From NCBI RefSeq assembly GCF_026340255.1, contig NZ_JAPEPJ010000001.1, positions 4,247,501 to 4,311,500 on the forward strand: DNA of 64,000 bases, in the 5' to 3' direction. A model generated the notes under the pieces. It did no database searches, was not told where the DNA came from, and saw only the letters and a program-made list of their open reading frames with translations. A program made the position numbers and the translations under genes. Below are positions 10,521-21,530 of the stretch, one piece after another. Numbering within the stretch: position 1 is the stretch's first letter; each line of letters starts with the position of its first letter. The stretch is from Streptomyces sp. NBC_01408. Its GTDB lineage: Bacteria; Actinomycetota; Actinomycetes; Streptomycetales; Streptomycetaceae.

Positions 10521-11159
10521 GTGAGGATCACGGGCGACGGTACGACCGGGGGCACCCCCGCACGGAGTGACGGTGGACCGTACCCGTTGCACGGCAGCAC
10601 GGTGGGTTCCGCGCGCCGCCAGCCGGAGTCGACACCGGTCGGACCGGTGAGCGGCGACCCGGCGCCCGAGCAGGTCGGCTACCGCGGGCCGACCGCGTGT
10701 GCCGCGGCCGGGATCACCTACCGGCAGCTCGACTACTGGGCGCGCACCGGGCTCGTGGAGCCGAGCGTGCGCCCCGCCTACGGGTCGGGCACCCAGCGCC
10801 TGTACAGCTTCCGGGACGTGGTGGTCCTCAAGATCGTCAAGCGCTTCCTGGACACCGGGGTGGCGCTGCAGAACATCCGCACCGCCGTGCAGCACCTGCG
10901 CGACCGCGAGTTCTCGGACCTCGAGCGCATGACGCTGATGAGCGACGGCGCCACCGTGTACGAGTGCACCTCGCCCGACCAGGTGGTGAGCCTGCTCCAG
11001 GGCGGGCAGGGCGTCTTCGGCATCGCCGTGGGCGTCGTGTGGAGCGACGTGGAGAACGCGCTGTCGCAGCTGCACGGGGAGCGCGTGGACACCGGCGAGA
11101 CCGTGGTCGGGCACAACCCGACCGACGAGCTGGCGGCCCGCCGCAACCGGGCGGGCTGA
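10521..11159 (+). CDS. MerR-family regulator, Rv1830 type
   Basis: A 212-residue DNA-binding protein. A disordered N-terminus of about 55 residues precedes a MerR helix-turn-helix (GPTACAAAGITYRQLDYWAR, then YGSGTQRLYSFRDVVVLKIV) and a dimerising helix; no metal-site cysteines are seen. GTG start has GGAGGG seven bases upstream. Position after DUF151 matches mycobacterial Rv1830, so garA-ftsR-DUF151-MerR is an old actinobacterial block. Targets are unknown; the palindromes on its own promoter suggest autoregulation. Confidence 0.86.
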   Translation: MRITGDGTTGGTPARSDGGPYPLHGSTVGSARRQPESTPVGPVSGDPAPEQVGYRGPTACAAAGITYRQLDYWARTGLVEPSVRPAYGSGTQRLYSFRDVVVLKIVKRFLDTGVALQNIRTAVQHLRDREFSDLERMTLMSDGATVYECTSPDQVVSLLQGGQGVFGIAVGVVWSDVENALSQLHGERVDTGETVVGHNPTDELAARRNRAG

Positions 11160-11236
11160 GCACCCGCTCCTCGGCTCGCCCGCCCGTCCGGGGCCCGGTC
11201 CGCCGGGTTGTCAGAGGGGTGGGGGACCATCGGGGT

Positions 11237-12733
11237 GTGAGAGCCGCGCCGACCATCCTGCACCTGGACATGGACGCCTTCTACGCCGCCGTGGAGCAGG
11301 CGTCGAAGCCGAGCCTGCGCGGGAAGGCGGTCATCGTCGGGGGGCTGGGGCCGCGCGGGGTCGTCGCCACCGCCTCGTACGAGGCCCGCCGGTTCGGGGT
11401 GCACTCCGCGATGCCCATGGGGCAGGCCAGGCGGCTCTGTCCGAACGGCGCCTGCCTGATTCCGCGCTTCAGCCTCTACCGCGAGGTCAGCGAGGTGGTC
11501 ATGGCCCTCCTGCGGGAGCTGTCACCGCTCGTGGAGCCCCTCAGCCTCGACGAGGCCTTCGTGGACCTGGAGGCGGGCGGTACGGCCTTCGACGGGCCCA
11601 GCGCCCGGGCGACGGGCGAGCGGCTGCGGGCGGACATCCGGGCGGCCACGGGGCTCAGCGGGTCCGTGGGGCTCGCGGGGTCCAAGATGCTGGCCAAGGT
11701 GGCCTCGGAGGAGGCCAAGCCCGACGGGCTGCTGCTGATCGAGCCGGGGACCGAGCGGGAGCTGCTCGCCCCGATGTCGGTACGGACCCTGCCGGGGGTG
11801 GGGCCCGCCACCGGGGAGCACCTGCGCCGGGCCGGGATCACCTTGGTGGGGGAACTGGCCGAGGCCGGTGAGGACGAGCTGGTCCGGATGCTGGGGCGCT
11901 CGCACGGGGTCGGGCTCTACCGGATGGCGCTGGGGCTGGACGACCGGCCGGTGGTCGCGGAGCGGGACGCGAAATCGGTGTCGGTCGAGGACACCTTCGA
12001 CGTGGACCTGCACGACCGGGTGCGGATCCGGGGCGAGGTCCAGAGGCTCGCCGACCGGTGCGTACAGCGGCTGCGGGGGTCCGGGCACTCCGGGCGCACG
12101 ATCGTGCTGAAGGTGCGGCGGTACGACTTCTCGACGCTGACGCGGTCCGAGACGCTGCGCGGGCCGACGGACGACCCCGGGGTGGTGCGGGAGGCCGCCG
12201 CGCGGCTGCTGGAGGCGGTGGACACCACGGGAGGGGTGCGCCTGCTGGGGGTGGGGGTCACCGGGCTGGCGGACTACACGCAGGAGGACCTGTTCGCGCA
12301 GGCGCTGGCCGCCGAGCCGGCCGGGGCGAGCGGGACGACCGGGGCGAGCGGGACGACCGGGACGACCGGGACGACCGGGCAGAGCGGGACGGCGGGGCCG
12401 GAGGGGTCGGAGGCGGCCGCCGCGCCGGGCGGGGAGCCCGGAGGGGCGCCGGCGGCCCAGGAGGGCGCGGAGCCGCCCCCGGAGCCGGAGCCCGCCTCCG
12501 AGCGGCGCTGGGCGGCCGGTGGCGACGTACGGCACACGGTGTACGGGCCCGGATGGGTGCAGGGCAGCGGGGTCGGGCGGGTGACCGTACGGTTCGAGCG
12601 GCCCGGATCGGCGCCCGGCCGGGTGCGGACCTTCCGGGTGGACGACCCGGAGCTGGAGCCGTCCGATCCGCTGCCGCTGGTGGGGGAGGGAGCCGTGGGG
12701 GCGGGATCCGCCGCCCGCCCGGACGCGCCCTAG
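11237..12733 (+). CDS. dinB: DNA polymerase IV (Y-family) with long C-terminal extension
   Basis: Translesion polymerase. Catalytic motifs are intact: LHLDMDAFYAAVE with D11, and SLDEAFVDL with D105-E106; palm, fingers, thumb and little-finger parts follow to about residue 355. The remaining 140 residues are unusual: a Thr/Gly repeat (SGTTG units) and Pro/Glu-rich linker, then residues about 425-480 (DVRHTVYGPGWVQGSGVGRV) that resemble the small Tudor-like C-terminal domain of UvrD/PcrA helicases. No clear clamp-binding peptide is seen at the very end. GTG start follows GACCAT by six bases, so a leaderless transcript is likely. The gene ends in a palindrome shared with the convergent neighbour. 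Confidence 0.9.
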   Translation: MRAAPTILHLDMDAFYAAVEQASKPSLRGKAVIVGGLGPRGVVATASYEARRFGVHSAMPMGQARRLCPNGACLIPRFSLYREVSEVVMALLRELSPLVEPLSLDEAFVDLEAGGTAFDGPSARATGERLRADIRAATGLSGSVGLAGSKMLAKVASEEAKPDGLLLIEPGTERELLAPMSVRTLPGVGPATGEHLRRAGITLVGELAEAGEDELVRMLGRSHGVGLYRMALGLDDRPVVAERDAKSVSVEDTFDVDLHDRVRIRGEVQRLADRCVQRLRGSGHSGRTIVLKVRRYDFSTLTRSETLRGPTDDPGVVREAAARLLEAVDTTGGVRLLGVGVTGLADYTQEDLFAQALAAEPAGASGTTGASGTTGTTGTTGQSGTAGPEGSEAAAAPGGEPGGAPAAQEGAEPPPEPEPASERRWAAGGDVRHTVYGPGWVQGSGVGRVTVRFERPGSAPGRVRTFRVDDPELEPSDPLPLVGEGAVGAGSAARPDAP

Positions 12734-12798
12734 TGCTGTGACCGGAAGGGTTTGCCGGGCGGCGCGACCCGGTGAACCCTTTCCGGTCGCAGCACTAG
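12730..12798. terminator. Bidirectional terminator between convergent genes
   Basis: Long inverted repeat: CTAGTGCTGTGACCGGAAGGG (12730-12750) against CCCTTTCCGGTCGCAGCACTAG (12777-12798), with a GC-rich middle that can also pair (GCCGGG with CCCGGT). The outer CTAG of each arm contains the TAG stop codon of the gene on that side, so both coding regions end inside the stem. No T-run, as is common for Streptomyces terminators. Confidence 0.75.
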
Positions 12799-13184
12799 CC
12801 CTCGTCGCCCGCCAGGCGGCCGAAATCGCGGTCGGGACCGGTGGCGGGCGGGTGGTGGAACTCACTGGGGAGGGTCACGTCCAGGCCGTAGTGGTGGTAC
12901 AGCTGGAGTTCCTGTTCGGGGGAGAGGTGGCGGCCGACGCCGAAGTCCGGGGCGTCCTTGATGAGGGAGCGCTCGAAGGGCACCCGCAAGGTGTCGCCGA
13001 CCATCTCGCTCGGCTCCAGGGGGACGAACGCGTCCCGGCCGAACAGGCCGGTCCGGACGGCGGCCCATTCCGGGGTGCCCGTGGCATCGTCGAGGTAGAC
13101 CTCGTCCACGGTGCCGATCTTGGTGCCATTGCGGTCGAACGCCTTGCGGCCGATCAGGCTGCGCGGATCGATGTCGGTCTGCAC
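12795..13184 (-). CDS. PRC-barrel domain protein
   Basis: A 129-residue soluble protein with an N-terminal PRC-barrel fold (DPRSLIGRKAFDRNGTKIGT, then VDEVYLDDATGTPEWAAVRT) and an acidic, aromatic-rich C-terminal tail (EQELQLYHHYGLD). PRC barrels serve in RNA processing and photosynthetic complexes; in Streptomyces many stand-alone copies occur without known role, often linked to stress. The GTG start at 13184 is favoured by GGAGGG just upstream on the minus strand; upstream in-frame codons would run into the riboswitch region. It diverges from the glycine riboswitch of gcvP. Confidence 0.8.
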   Translation of the reverse strand: MQTDIDPRSLIGRKAFDRNGTKIGTVDEVYLDDATGTPEWAAVRTGLFGRDAFVPLEPSEMVGDTLRVPFERSLIKDAPDFGVGRHLSPEQELQLYHHYGLDVTLPSEFHHPPATGPDRDFGRLAGDEG

Positions 13185-13277
13185 GGTCCCTCCAAATGGT
13201 CGCAACTGCTCCGTAATGACTACAGAAGTGCATATCGGGAGCGGAGGCCACTCGGGGAGGGTGCGGATCCTCGCTGG

Positions 13278-13283
13278 TAGGCT
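13278..13283 (+). promoter_or_regulatory. -10 box of the gcvP leader transcript
   Basis: TAGGCT about 20 bases before the first riboswitch stem. No good -35 element is visible at the expected distance. Confidence 0.5.
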
Positions 13284-13301
13284 GGGTGACGGCTGTCGAC
13301 C

Positions 13302-13530
13302 CTGTGCGGGAGAGTCCTCCGAGAGAACGTGACGGAGGCGCCGAAGGAGCAAATCCTCCCCGGAATCTCTCAGGCATACGTACCGCACGGACGAGGCCAC
13401 TCTGGAAAGCAGGAGTGGGTACCGGGCACGCAGTGCCGGTTCCTCTCCTCACCGACGGTGAAAGCCGGATCGCGCGGGAGACCCCCGTGAGGCCCGGTGA
13501 AGCTCTCAGGTTGAGATGACAGAGGGGGAG
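13302..13530 (+). promoter_or_regulatory. Tandem glycine riboswitch
   Basis: Leader RNA that senses glycine and controls the glycine-cleavage gene downstream. Two aptamers are recognisable. The first has GCGGGAGAGTCC at 13306-13317, the core GGCGCCGAAGGAGCAA (about 13338-13353) and CTCTCAGG (13367-13374). The second spans about 13385-13530 with ACGGTGAAAGCCGG, GCGGGAGACC and a closing GAAGCTCTCAGGTTGAGATGACAGAGGGG. The linker between them is short, as in co-operative tandem glycine riboswitches. About 60 bases separate it from the gcvP ATG; no classic intrinsic terminator is seen there, so control of translation start or a Rho-type mechanism is possible. Confidence 0.92.
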
Positions 13531-13592
13531 GCCGTCCGGGTGCCCGCGCCGTGGTGCCCCTCGCAGGTCATACGACCAGGAGGCCTCCGTAC

Positions 13593-16478
<2,886 letters not shown>

Positions 16479-16494
16479 TCGCGGCGCGTACGTG

Positions 16495-16537
16495 AAGGGG
16501 CCGGCCCGGGAGTTCCTCTCCCGGGCCGGCCCCTTCT
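16495..16537. terminator. Terminator after gcvP
   Basis: Perfect stem AAGGGGCCGGCCCGGGAG / CTCCCGGGCCGGCCCCTT with a TTCCT loop, followed by CTTC. It also lies just past the stop of the convergent small gene, so it can serve both strands. Confidence 0.9.
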
Positions 16538-16546
16538 TCGGTGCTG

Positions 16547-16735
16547 CTAGGCCGCCGCGAGCGGGCGGTGCGGGGCGATGATCTGGCCGTCCGGCAGCAG
16601 CTCACCGGTGTCCTCGAAGAGCAGGACGCCGTTGCACAGCAGGCTCCAGCCCTGTTCCGGGTGGTTGGCCACCGGGAGCGCGGCCTCCCGGTCGGCGGAG
16701 TCGGCTGACGGGCAGGCTGGCTGGTGCTGGCACAT
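16547..16735 (-). CDS. Small conserved protein (DUF5999 type)
   Basis: A 62-residue protein starting MCQHQPACPSADSADREAA and ending in a conserved NGVLLFEDTGELLPDGQII part. The opening Cys-Gln-His-Gln and the CP pair are the hallmark of a small family found across Streptomyces; function is unknown. Two cysteines and a histidine within ten residues could bind metal (inference). The ATG at 16735 is preferred because family members begin at this methionine; a longer frame reaches 16792 but adds low-complexity sequence. The 260 bases up to the next gene hold no other gene. Confidence 0.78.
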   Translation of the reverse strand: MCQHQPACPSADSADREAALPVANHPEQGWSLLCNGVLLFEDTGELLPDGQIIAPHRPLAAA

Positions 16736-16995
16736 GGATGCGTTCTTTCGCTGCGATGTGGTCTGCGTGCTACGGCTCGATACGTGGTTCATGGCCGTCC
16801 CCCTGGGTCATCCCCGCACCCGCGGGGAGCTTGTCATCAGTCTTCCCCCACGACAGCCGCTTCGCAGGTATTTCCCGCAGCTGTCCTCATAGATTGATGA
16901 CGCATCACTCGTGCGGGCGGTTCAGGCCAACTACCCTGTCATTTCGGGTGGTTCACGAATGGTCCCAGCGGACTAGGCCGAATGGGTCACTCGGG

Positions 16996-17610
16996 TCAGG
17001 CGGCGGGCGCGGCCAGCGAGGGAGGGGCGGCGGCGGGGGTCAGTCGGTGCGTCAGCACGGGCAGCAGTTCGGACACCAGGTGCGGCCGGTGCGCGGCGAT
17101 TCCGGGCGGGGCGGGTGCCAGCGGCACCAGCACGTCCTCGTCGGCCGGCAGCCCGGCGGAGGCGTCGGCGCCCACCGCCCCGTGCAGCCACAGGGTCAGC
17201 ATGTACAGCTCCGGTACGGACAGCAGCCGCGGCTGGTAGCTCTTGCCGAGCGACTCCGCCTGGTGCAGGGCGCGTTCCGTCGCGGCGACGTAGGGGCCCT
17301 CGAAGAAATGGGAGAAGGCCCAGCCGTCCGGCGTCAGCCGGGTGTCGGCCGCGGCGACGTAGCGGTCGCCGCTGCGGATCAGGAACCGCCATCCTGTGAG
17401 CCGGGTGCGGGGCGGCCTGCCGCCCGCAGCGAGGTTCGACAGCTGCAGCCGGTCCAGCACGTGGACCGGAAGCGGGAGTTCGGCGGTCATCGGGCCCTGC
17501 AGTGCGCGCAGGGCCGGAGTGTGCGCCTCGTGGACGGCGGTGGGGGATCCGAGTGCCGCGAGGACGCTGCGCAGGGCGGGTGCGGGAGCCGGGGGGACAT
17601 GCAGCGGCAT
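16996..17610 (-). CDS. Conserved hypothetical protein
   Basis: A 204-residue soluble protein I do not recognise as a named family. The core LTGWRFLIRSGDRYVAAADT and WAFSHFFEGPYVAATERAL looks like a compact alpha/beta domain; ends are Pro/Ala-rich. No signal peptide or membrane span. ATG at 17610 has GAGAGG about ten bases upstream; a longer frame to 17703 is rejected for lack of a ribosome site. It diverges from the glutamate-cysteine-ligase-like gene across a 494-base gap. Confidence 0.65.
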   Translation of the reverse strand: MPLHVPPAPAPALRSVLAALGSPTAVHEAHTPALRALQGPMTAELPLPVHVLDRLQLSNLAAGGRPPRTRLTGWRFLIRSGDRYVAAADTRLTPDGWAFSHFFEGPYVAATERALHQAESLGKSYQPRLLSVPELYMLTLWLHGAVGADASAGLPADEDVLVPLAPAPPGIAAHRPHLVSELLPVLTHRLTPAAAPPSLAAPAA

Positions 17611-18104
17611 AGTGGGTCGCCTCTCACTTGGGAGACCGGTGGAACGGGGGCAGGTGCGGACGGCGCTGTCGCATTCTGGGGCCAGAGGGGGGCTGAGGGG
17701 CAATGGCCGCGCGCCAACTCTCTGCCTCGTTTGCGGAGTTTATACGACATGTGTTCACGCGATGTTTCGGCTAGCTGTCCCGGCTATTGCCGACAAGGCG
17801 CTTACCGGTCCCGCTGTCACGGGATTCATGCCGTACGGGTGCGAACATGTCGCGCTGACCTGGGAGGCTACCGGACGGGGGCTCGGCTGGAAAGCGCCGC
17901 TTATCGGAAACCGGCAAATTCGCCGCTGAATTTGCGCGGAGGGAGTTGCCAGGCGAATGTGCCGAAGCGCCCTTCGGCCAAACCGGCGCGCGCTCCTCGC
18001 CACTCGCGCCCCCACGGCGTTATGGATCACCCTGCCGGGGCATCATCGACCGTACACGCGAGCCTGGGTGCACCGGCCGGGGCCACTCGAGGAGGGACGC
18101 TTCG
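17611..18104. other. Long intergenic region with an inverted repeat
   Basis: 494 bases between divergent genes, locally less GC-rich than the genes (for example GTTTATACGACATGTG near 17740). The clearest element is GCAAATTC-6-GAATTTGC at 17914-17935, a perfect 8-base repeat that may be an operator or a leader hairpin. Downstream, CTCGAGGAGGGA at 18086-18097 is the ribosome site of the next gene. No convincing small gene or named RNA is seen. Confidence 0.5.
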
Positions 18105-19640
18105 ATGGGGGAGAAGGTCGTGGCAGGCGGGTTCGACCTGTCCGATCGGCAGCGGTATCGAAGGAAGCTTCACGAGTGCCTGGAGGGGCTGGAGCGGCTT
18201 CTGGCGGAGAAGAGGTTCGATCGTCCCAAGAACATGATGGGGCTGGAGATAGAGCTGAATCTCGCGGGTGCCGACGGGCTGCCGAGAATGGTGAATGCCC
18301 AGGTACTGGAAAAGATTGCGAGCCCCGATTTCCAGACCGAACTCGGAATGTTCAACCTGGAGGTGAACGTCCTTCCGCACCGCCTCGGCGGCCGGGTATT
18401 CGACCAGCTGGCCGAGGAACTCAGTGCGGGTCTGGCATATGCGCACCGGCAGGCCGCGGAGATCGATGCCGGGGTGGTGATGATCGGAATTCTGCCGACG
18501 ATCTCCCGCGACGACCTGGTCACCGCGAACCTCTCTGCGGTGGACCGTTACTCGCTGCTGAACGAGCAGATCCTGATGATGCGGGGTGAGGACTTCACGC
18601 TCGACATCGACGGCGTCGAACGGCTCGTGTGGACCTCCGGGTCGATCGTGCCGGAGGCCGCCTGCACCTCCGTACAGCTGCATCTCCAGGTGACCCCCGC
18701 GCGCTTCTGCGACGTGTGGAACGCGGCGCAGGCCGTGACCGCCGTGCAGATCGCCGTCGGCGCCAACTCGCCGTTCCTGTTCGGGCGCGAGCTGTGGCGG
18801 GAGTCGCGGCCGCCGCTGTTCACGCAGGCCACCGACACCCGGCCGCCGGAGCTCCAGGCGCAGGGCGTGCGGCCGCGCACCTGGTTCGGGGAGCGCTGGG
18901 TGGACTCGGCGTACGAGCTCTTCGCGGAGAACGTGCGCTACTTCCCCGCCCTGCTGCCGATCTGCGACGAGGAGGAGCCGCTGCGGGTGCTCGCGGAGGG
19001 CGGGGTGCCGAGCCTCCAGGAGCTGGTCCTGCACAACGGCACGGTCTACCGGTGGAACCGGCCCGTGTACGGGGTCGCCGACGGGGTGCCGCACCTGCGC
19101 GTGGAGAACCGGGTGCTGCCCGCCGGGCCGACGGTCACCGATGTCGTCGCCAACGCCGCCTTCTACTACGGGCTCGTCCGCACCCTCGCCGACGAACCCC
19201 GACCGGTGTGGACCCGGCTGCCCTTCGCCGAGGCGGAGGCCAACTTCGACGCGGCCTGCCGGTACGGGATCGACGCGCGGCTGCGCTGGCCCCGGCGGGG
19301 CCGGGCCGGGGGGCTGGTGAGCGTGCCCGCCGTACGGCTGGTCCTGGACGAGCTGCTGCCGATGGCCGCGGCCGGGCTGGACGCGTGGGGCATCGACCCC
19401 GCCGACCGGGACCACTACCTCGGCATCATCGAGGAGCGCTGCCGGCGCCGGGTGAACGGGGCTACCTGGCAGGTGGACACCTACCACCGCGCCCTCGCGG
19501 CCGGTCTGGAACGGGACGAGGCGCTGGCCGCGGTCACCCGCCGGTACAGCGAGCTGATGCACCGGGGCGACCCCGTGCACACGTGGCCGGTCGGGCTCGC
19601 GGAGGAGGAGGTGAGCACCAGGGCGGCCGTGGGGCGCTGA
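18105..19640 (+). CDS. Glutamate-cysteine ligase family (GCS2-like) protein
   Basis: A 511-residue member of the ATP-dependent carboxylate-amine ligase family that includes gamma-glutamylcysteine synthetases. The acidic metal-binding start MMGLEIELNLAGADGLPRMV (about 43-62), the FNLEVNVLPH strand (about 85-94) and a later VENRVLPAGPTVTDVVANAA stretch fit the fold. Streptomyces use mycothiol rather than glutathione, so the true substrate is open; ergothioneine or other gamma-glutamyl products are possible (inference). ATG at 18105 has GAGGAGGGA eight bases upstream. It is a single-gene unit ahead of a CPBP-family gene. Confidence 0.8.
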   Translation: MGEKVVAGGFDLSDRQRYRRKLHECLEGLERLLAEKRFDRPKNMMGLEIELNLAGADGLPRMVNAQVLEKIASPDFQTELGMFNLEVNVLPHRLGGRVFDQLAEELSAGLAYAHRQAAEIDAGVVMIGILPTISRDDLVTANLSAVDRYSLLNEQILMMRGEDFTLDIDGVERLVWTSGSIVPEAACTSVQLHLQVTPARFCDVWNAAQAVTAVQIAVGANSPFLFGRELWRESRPPLFTQATDTRPPELQAQGVRPRTWFGERWVDSAYELFAENVRYFPALLPICDEEEPLRVLAEGGVPSLQELVLHNGTVYRWNRPVYGVADGVPHLRVENRVLPAGPTVTDVVANAAFYYGLVRTLADEPRPVWTRLPFAEAEANFDAACRYGIDARLRWPRRGRAGGLVSVPAVRLVLDELLPMAAAGLDAWGIDPADRDHYLGIIEERCRRRVNGATWQVDTYHRALAAGLERDEALAAVTRRYSELMHRGDPVHTWPVGLAEEEVSTRAAVGR

Positions 19641-19729
19641 GTCCGCCGCCGCCCGGCGCCGCTGGTCGCCGCTCGCCGCCGTCCGGTGATCCCGCCGCGA
19701 CCACCCCCTCGCTGCGCCGAGGAGGCAGT

Positions 19730-20593
19730 ATGGGGTGGTCGCAAACGGGATGCCGCGGTGGCATGGCGGGACAGGAGTCGGGCGTGCGGGCGGAGCCGGA
19801 ACCGGTGGTCGTAGGGCTGGATGGGGGCGGACCAGGTCCCGGACGGGCGGCCCTGCGCACCGAGACGCTGCTCGTGCTGGCGCTGTCGCTGGGCGCGAGC
19901 GGCGTCTCCGCGCTCATCAGCTTCATCGGCTCGCTCACCAAGCCGGGCGGGCTCAAGGACCAGGCCGCCACGCTCAACGGCTCGTACGCCCCCGGCCGGC
20001 CCTGGCTGGACCTGGCCTGGCAGCTGTTCGGCATCGCGAGCGCGCTGGTCCCCGTACTGCTCGTGGCGCACCTGCTGACCCGGGAGGGCGCGCCGGGGCT
20101 GCGGGTGCTGGGCTTCGACCGGACCCGTCCCTGGAGCGACCTGGGGCGGGGCGCGCTCGTCGCGGCCGGGATCGGGAGCGCCGGGCTGGCCTTCTACCTG
20201 GCGGCGCGGGCCACCGGGTTCAACCTCACGGTGGTGCCGGAGGCGCTGCCCGACGTGTGGTGGAAGTTCCCCGTACTGATCCTCTCCGCGGTGCAGAACT
20301 CCCTGGTGGAGGAGATCATCGTGCTGGCCTACCTGTTGCGCCGGCTCGATCAGCTGGGCTGGTCCCCGACGGCCGCGCTGCTGGCCAGCTCGGTACTGCG
20401 CGGCTCCTACCACCTCTACCAGGGCATCGGCGGCTTCATCGGCAACATGGTGATGGGCGTCGTCTTCGTGCTGGCCTACCGCCGCTGGGGCCGGGTGGGG
20501 CCGCTGGTCGTCGCGCACGCGCTGCTCGACATCGTGGCCTTCGGCGGGTACGCGCTGCTCGCGGGCAAGGTGGGCTGGCTGCCGACGCCGTGA
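19730..20593 (+). CDS. CPBP-family intramembrane metalloprotease-like protein
   Basis: About 287 residues with seven or eight membrane segments. The CPBP core is NSLVEEIIVLAYLLRRLDQ (paired glutamates) and SSVLRGSYHLYQGIGGF (histidine); relatives include CAAX prenyl proteases and bacteriocin self-immunity proteins. The arginine of the usual EExxxR motif is not at its normal place (EEIIVL), a variant I associate with an actinobacterial subgroup. GAGGAGG lies at 19719-19725, close to the ATG at 19730; a second in-frame ATG at 19763 is possible. Substrate unknown. Confidence 0.8.
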   Translation: MGWSQTGCRGGMAGQESGVRAEPEPVVVGLDGGGPGPGRAALRTETLLVLALSLGASGVSALISFIGSLTKPGGLKDQAATLNGSYAPGRPWLDLAWQLFGIASALVPVLLVAHLLTREGAPGLRVLGFDRTRPWSDLGRGALVAAGIGSAGLAFYLAARATGFNLTVVPEALPDVWWKFPVLILSAVQNSLVEEIIVLAYLLRRLDQLGWSPTAALLASSVLRGSYHLYQGIGGFIGNMVMGVVFVLAYRRWGRVGPLVVAHALLDIVAFGGYALLAGKVGWLPTP

Positions 20594-20603
20594 CGGGCGG
20601 GGC

Positions 20604-20666
20604 GGGCCGGGCGGGCCGGGTGGGCCGGGTGGGCCGGGTGGGCCGGGTGGGCCGGGCGGGCCGGCG
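20604..20666. repeat. Nine-base tandem repeat
   Basis: Seven head-to-tail copies of GGGCCGGGT or GGGCCGGGC, the last imperfect (GGGCCGGCG), directly after the CPBP gene stop. Copy number of such G-rich runs is likely to vary between strains. Confidence 0.9.
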
Positions 20667-20708
20667 TAGGGTCTGCCCGCCCCCGGCCCGCGGCGGTCGG
20701 ACCGGCCG

Positions 20709-21530
20709 TCACGGGGAGGTGTGGAGTTCCCCGTCGAGGACGGTGACCGCGTGGCCGCTCAGCAGCGTGCGGTCGCCCGCCAGCGTGACGCCGACCAGAC
20801 CCCTGCGGGCTCCGCCCTGGAGGCCGGTCAGCTCGGTGCGGCCCAGGCGTCCGGCCCAGAAGGGGGCGAGCGCGGTGTGCGCGCTGCCGGTCACCGGGTC
20901 CTCGTCGATCCCGAAGGCGGGGAAGAAGCCGCGGGAGACGAAGTCGTACCCGCGGGAGGGGTCCTCGGCGGCCGCGGTGACGATCACCCCGCGCTTGGCG
21001 AAGGTGCGCAGGGCGGCGTGGTCCGGCGCGAGTTCGTGGACGGTCTTCTCGTCCGCGAGCTCGATCAGCAGGTCGCCGATGTGAGCGGCGGTGTCGTGCA
21101 CCGACAGGACCGGGACGCCGCCGAGGGCGTGGTCCACCCCACCCGGAGGGTCGGCCGGGGTCAGGGAGGACGTCGGGAAGTCCATGGTGATGCTGCCGTC
21201 GTCGGCGGTCTCGGCCGTGAGGACGCCGCAGCGCGCGGTGAACCGGATCAGACCCGTGGCCAGGCCGCTCGTGGCGAGGACGTGCGCGGTGGCGAGCGTG
21301 GCGTGGCCGCACATGTCGACCTCGGCGGCCGGGGTGAACCAGCGCAGCGCCCAGTCGGCGTCCCCGCCGGGCGGCAAGGGGTGGGCGAAGGCGGTCTCGG
21401 AGAGGTTCATCTCGGACGCGACCTGCTGGAGCCAGGCGTCCGGCGGGAACCCGGAGTCGAGGAGCATGACGGCGGCGGGGTTCCCGTGGAAGGGTCGGTC
21501 GGTGAAGGCGTCGACGATTCGGATGCGCAT
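20709..21530 (-). CDS. PhzF-family isomerase-like protein
   Basis: A 273-residue member of the PhzF/diaminopimelate-epimerase-fold family. Landmarks: DAFTDRPFHGNPAAVMLL (8-25), the catalytic-glutamate region SEMNLSETAFAHPL (about 39-52, E46 in the SET motif), VDMCGHATLATAHVL (about 72-86) and the second-half DEDPVTGSAHTALAPFW. PhzF itself isomerises dihydro-hydroxyanthranilate in phenazine synthesis; most relatives, including single copies like this without phz neighbours, have unknown substrates. Length is normal. Confidence 0.88.
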   Translation of the reverse strand: MRIRIVDAFTDRPFHGNPAAVMLLDSGFPPDAWLQQVASEMNLSETAFAHPLPPGGDADWALRWFTPAAEVDMCGHATLATAHVLATSGLATGLIRFTARCGVLTAETADDGSITMDFPTSSLTPADPPGGVDHALGGVPVLSVHDTAAHIGDLLIELADEKTVHELAPDHAALRTFAKRGVIVTAAAEDPSRGYDFVSRGFFPAFGIDEDPVTGSAHTALAPFWAGRLGRTELTGLQGGARRGLVGVTLAGDRTLLSGHAVTVLDGELHTSP

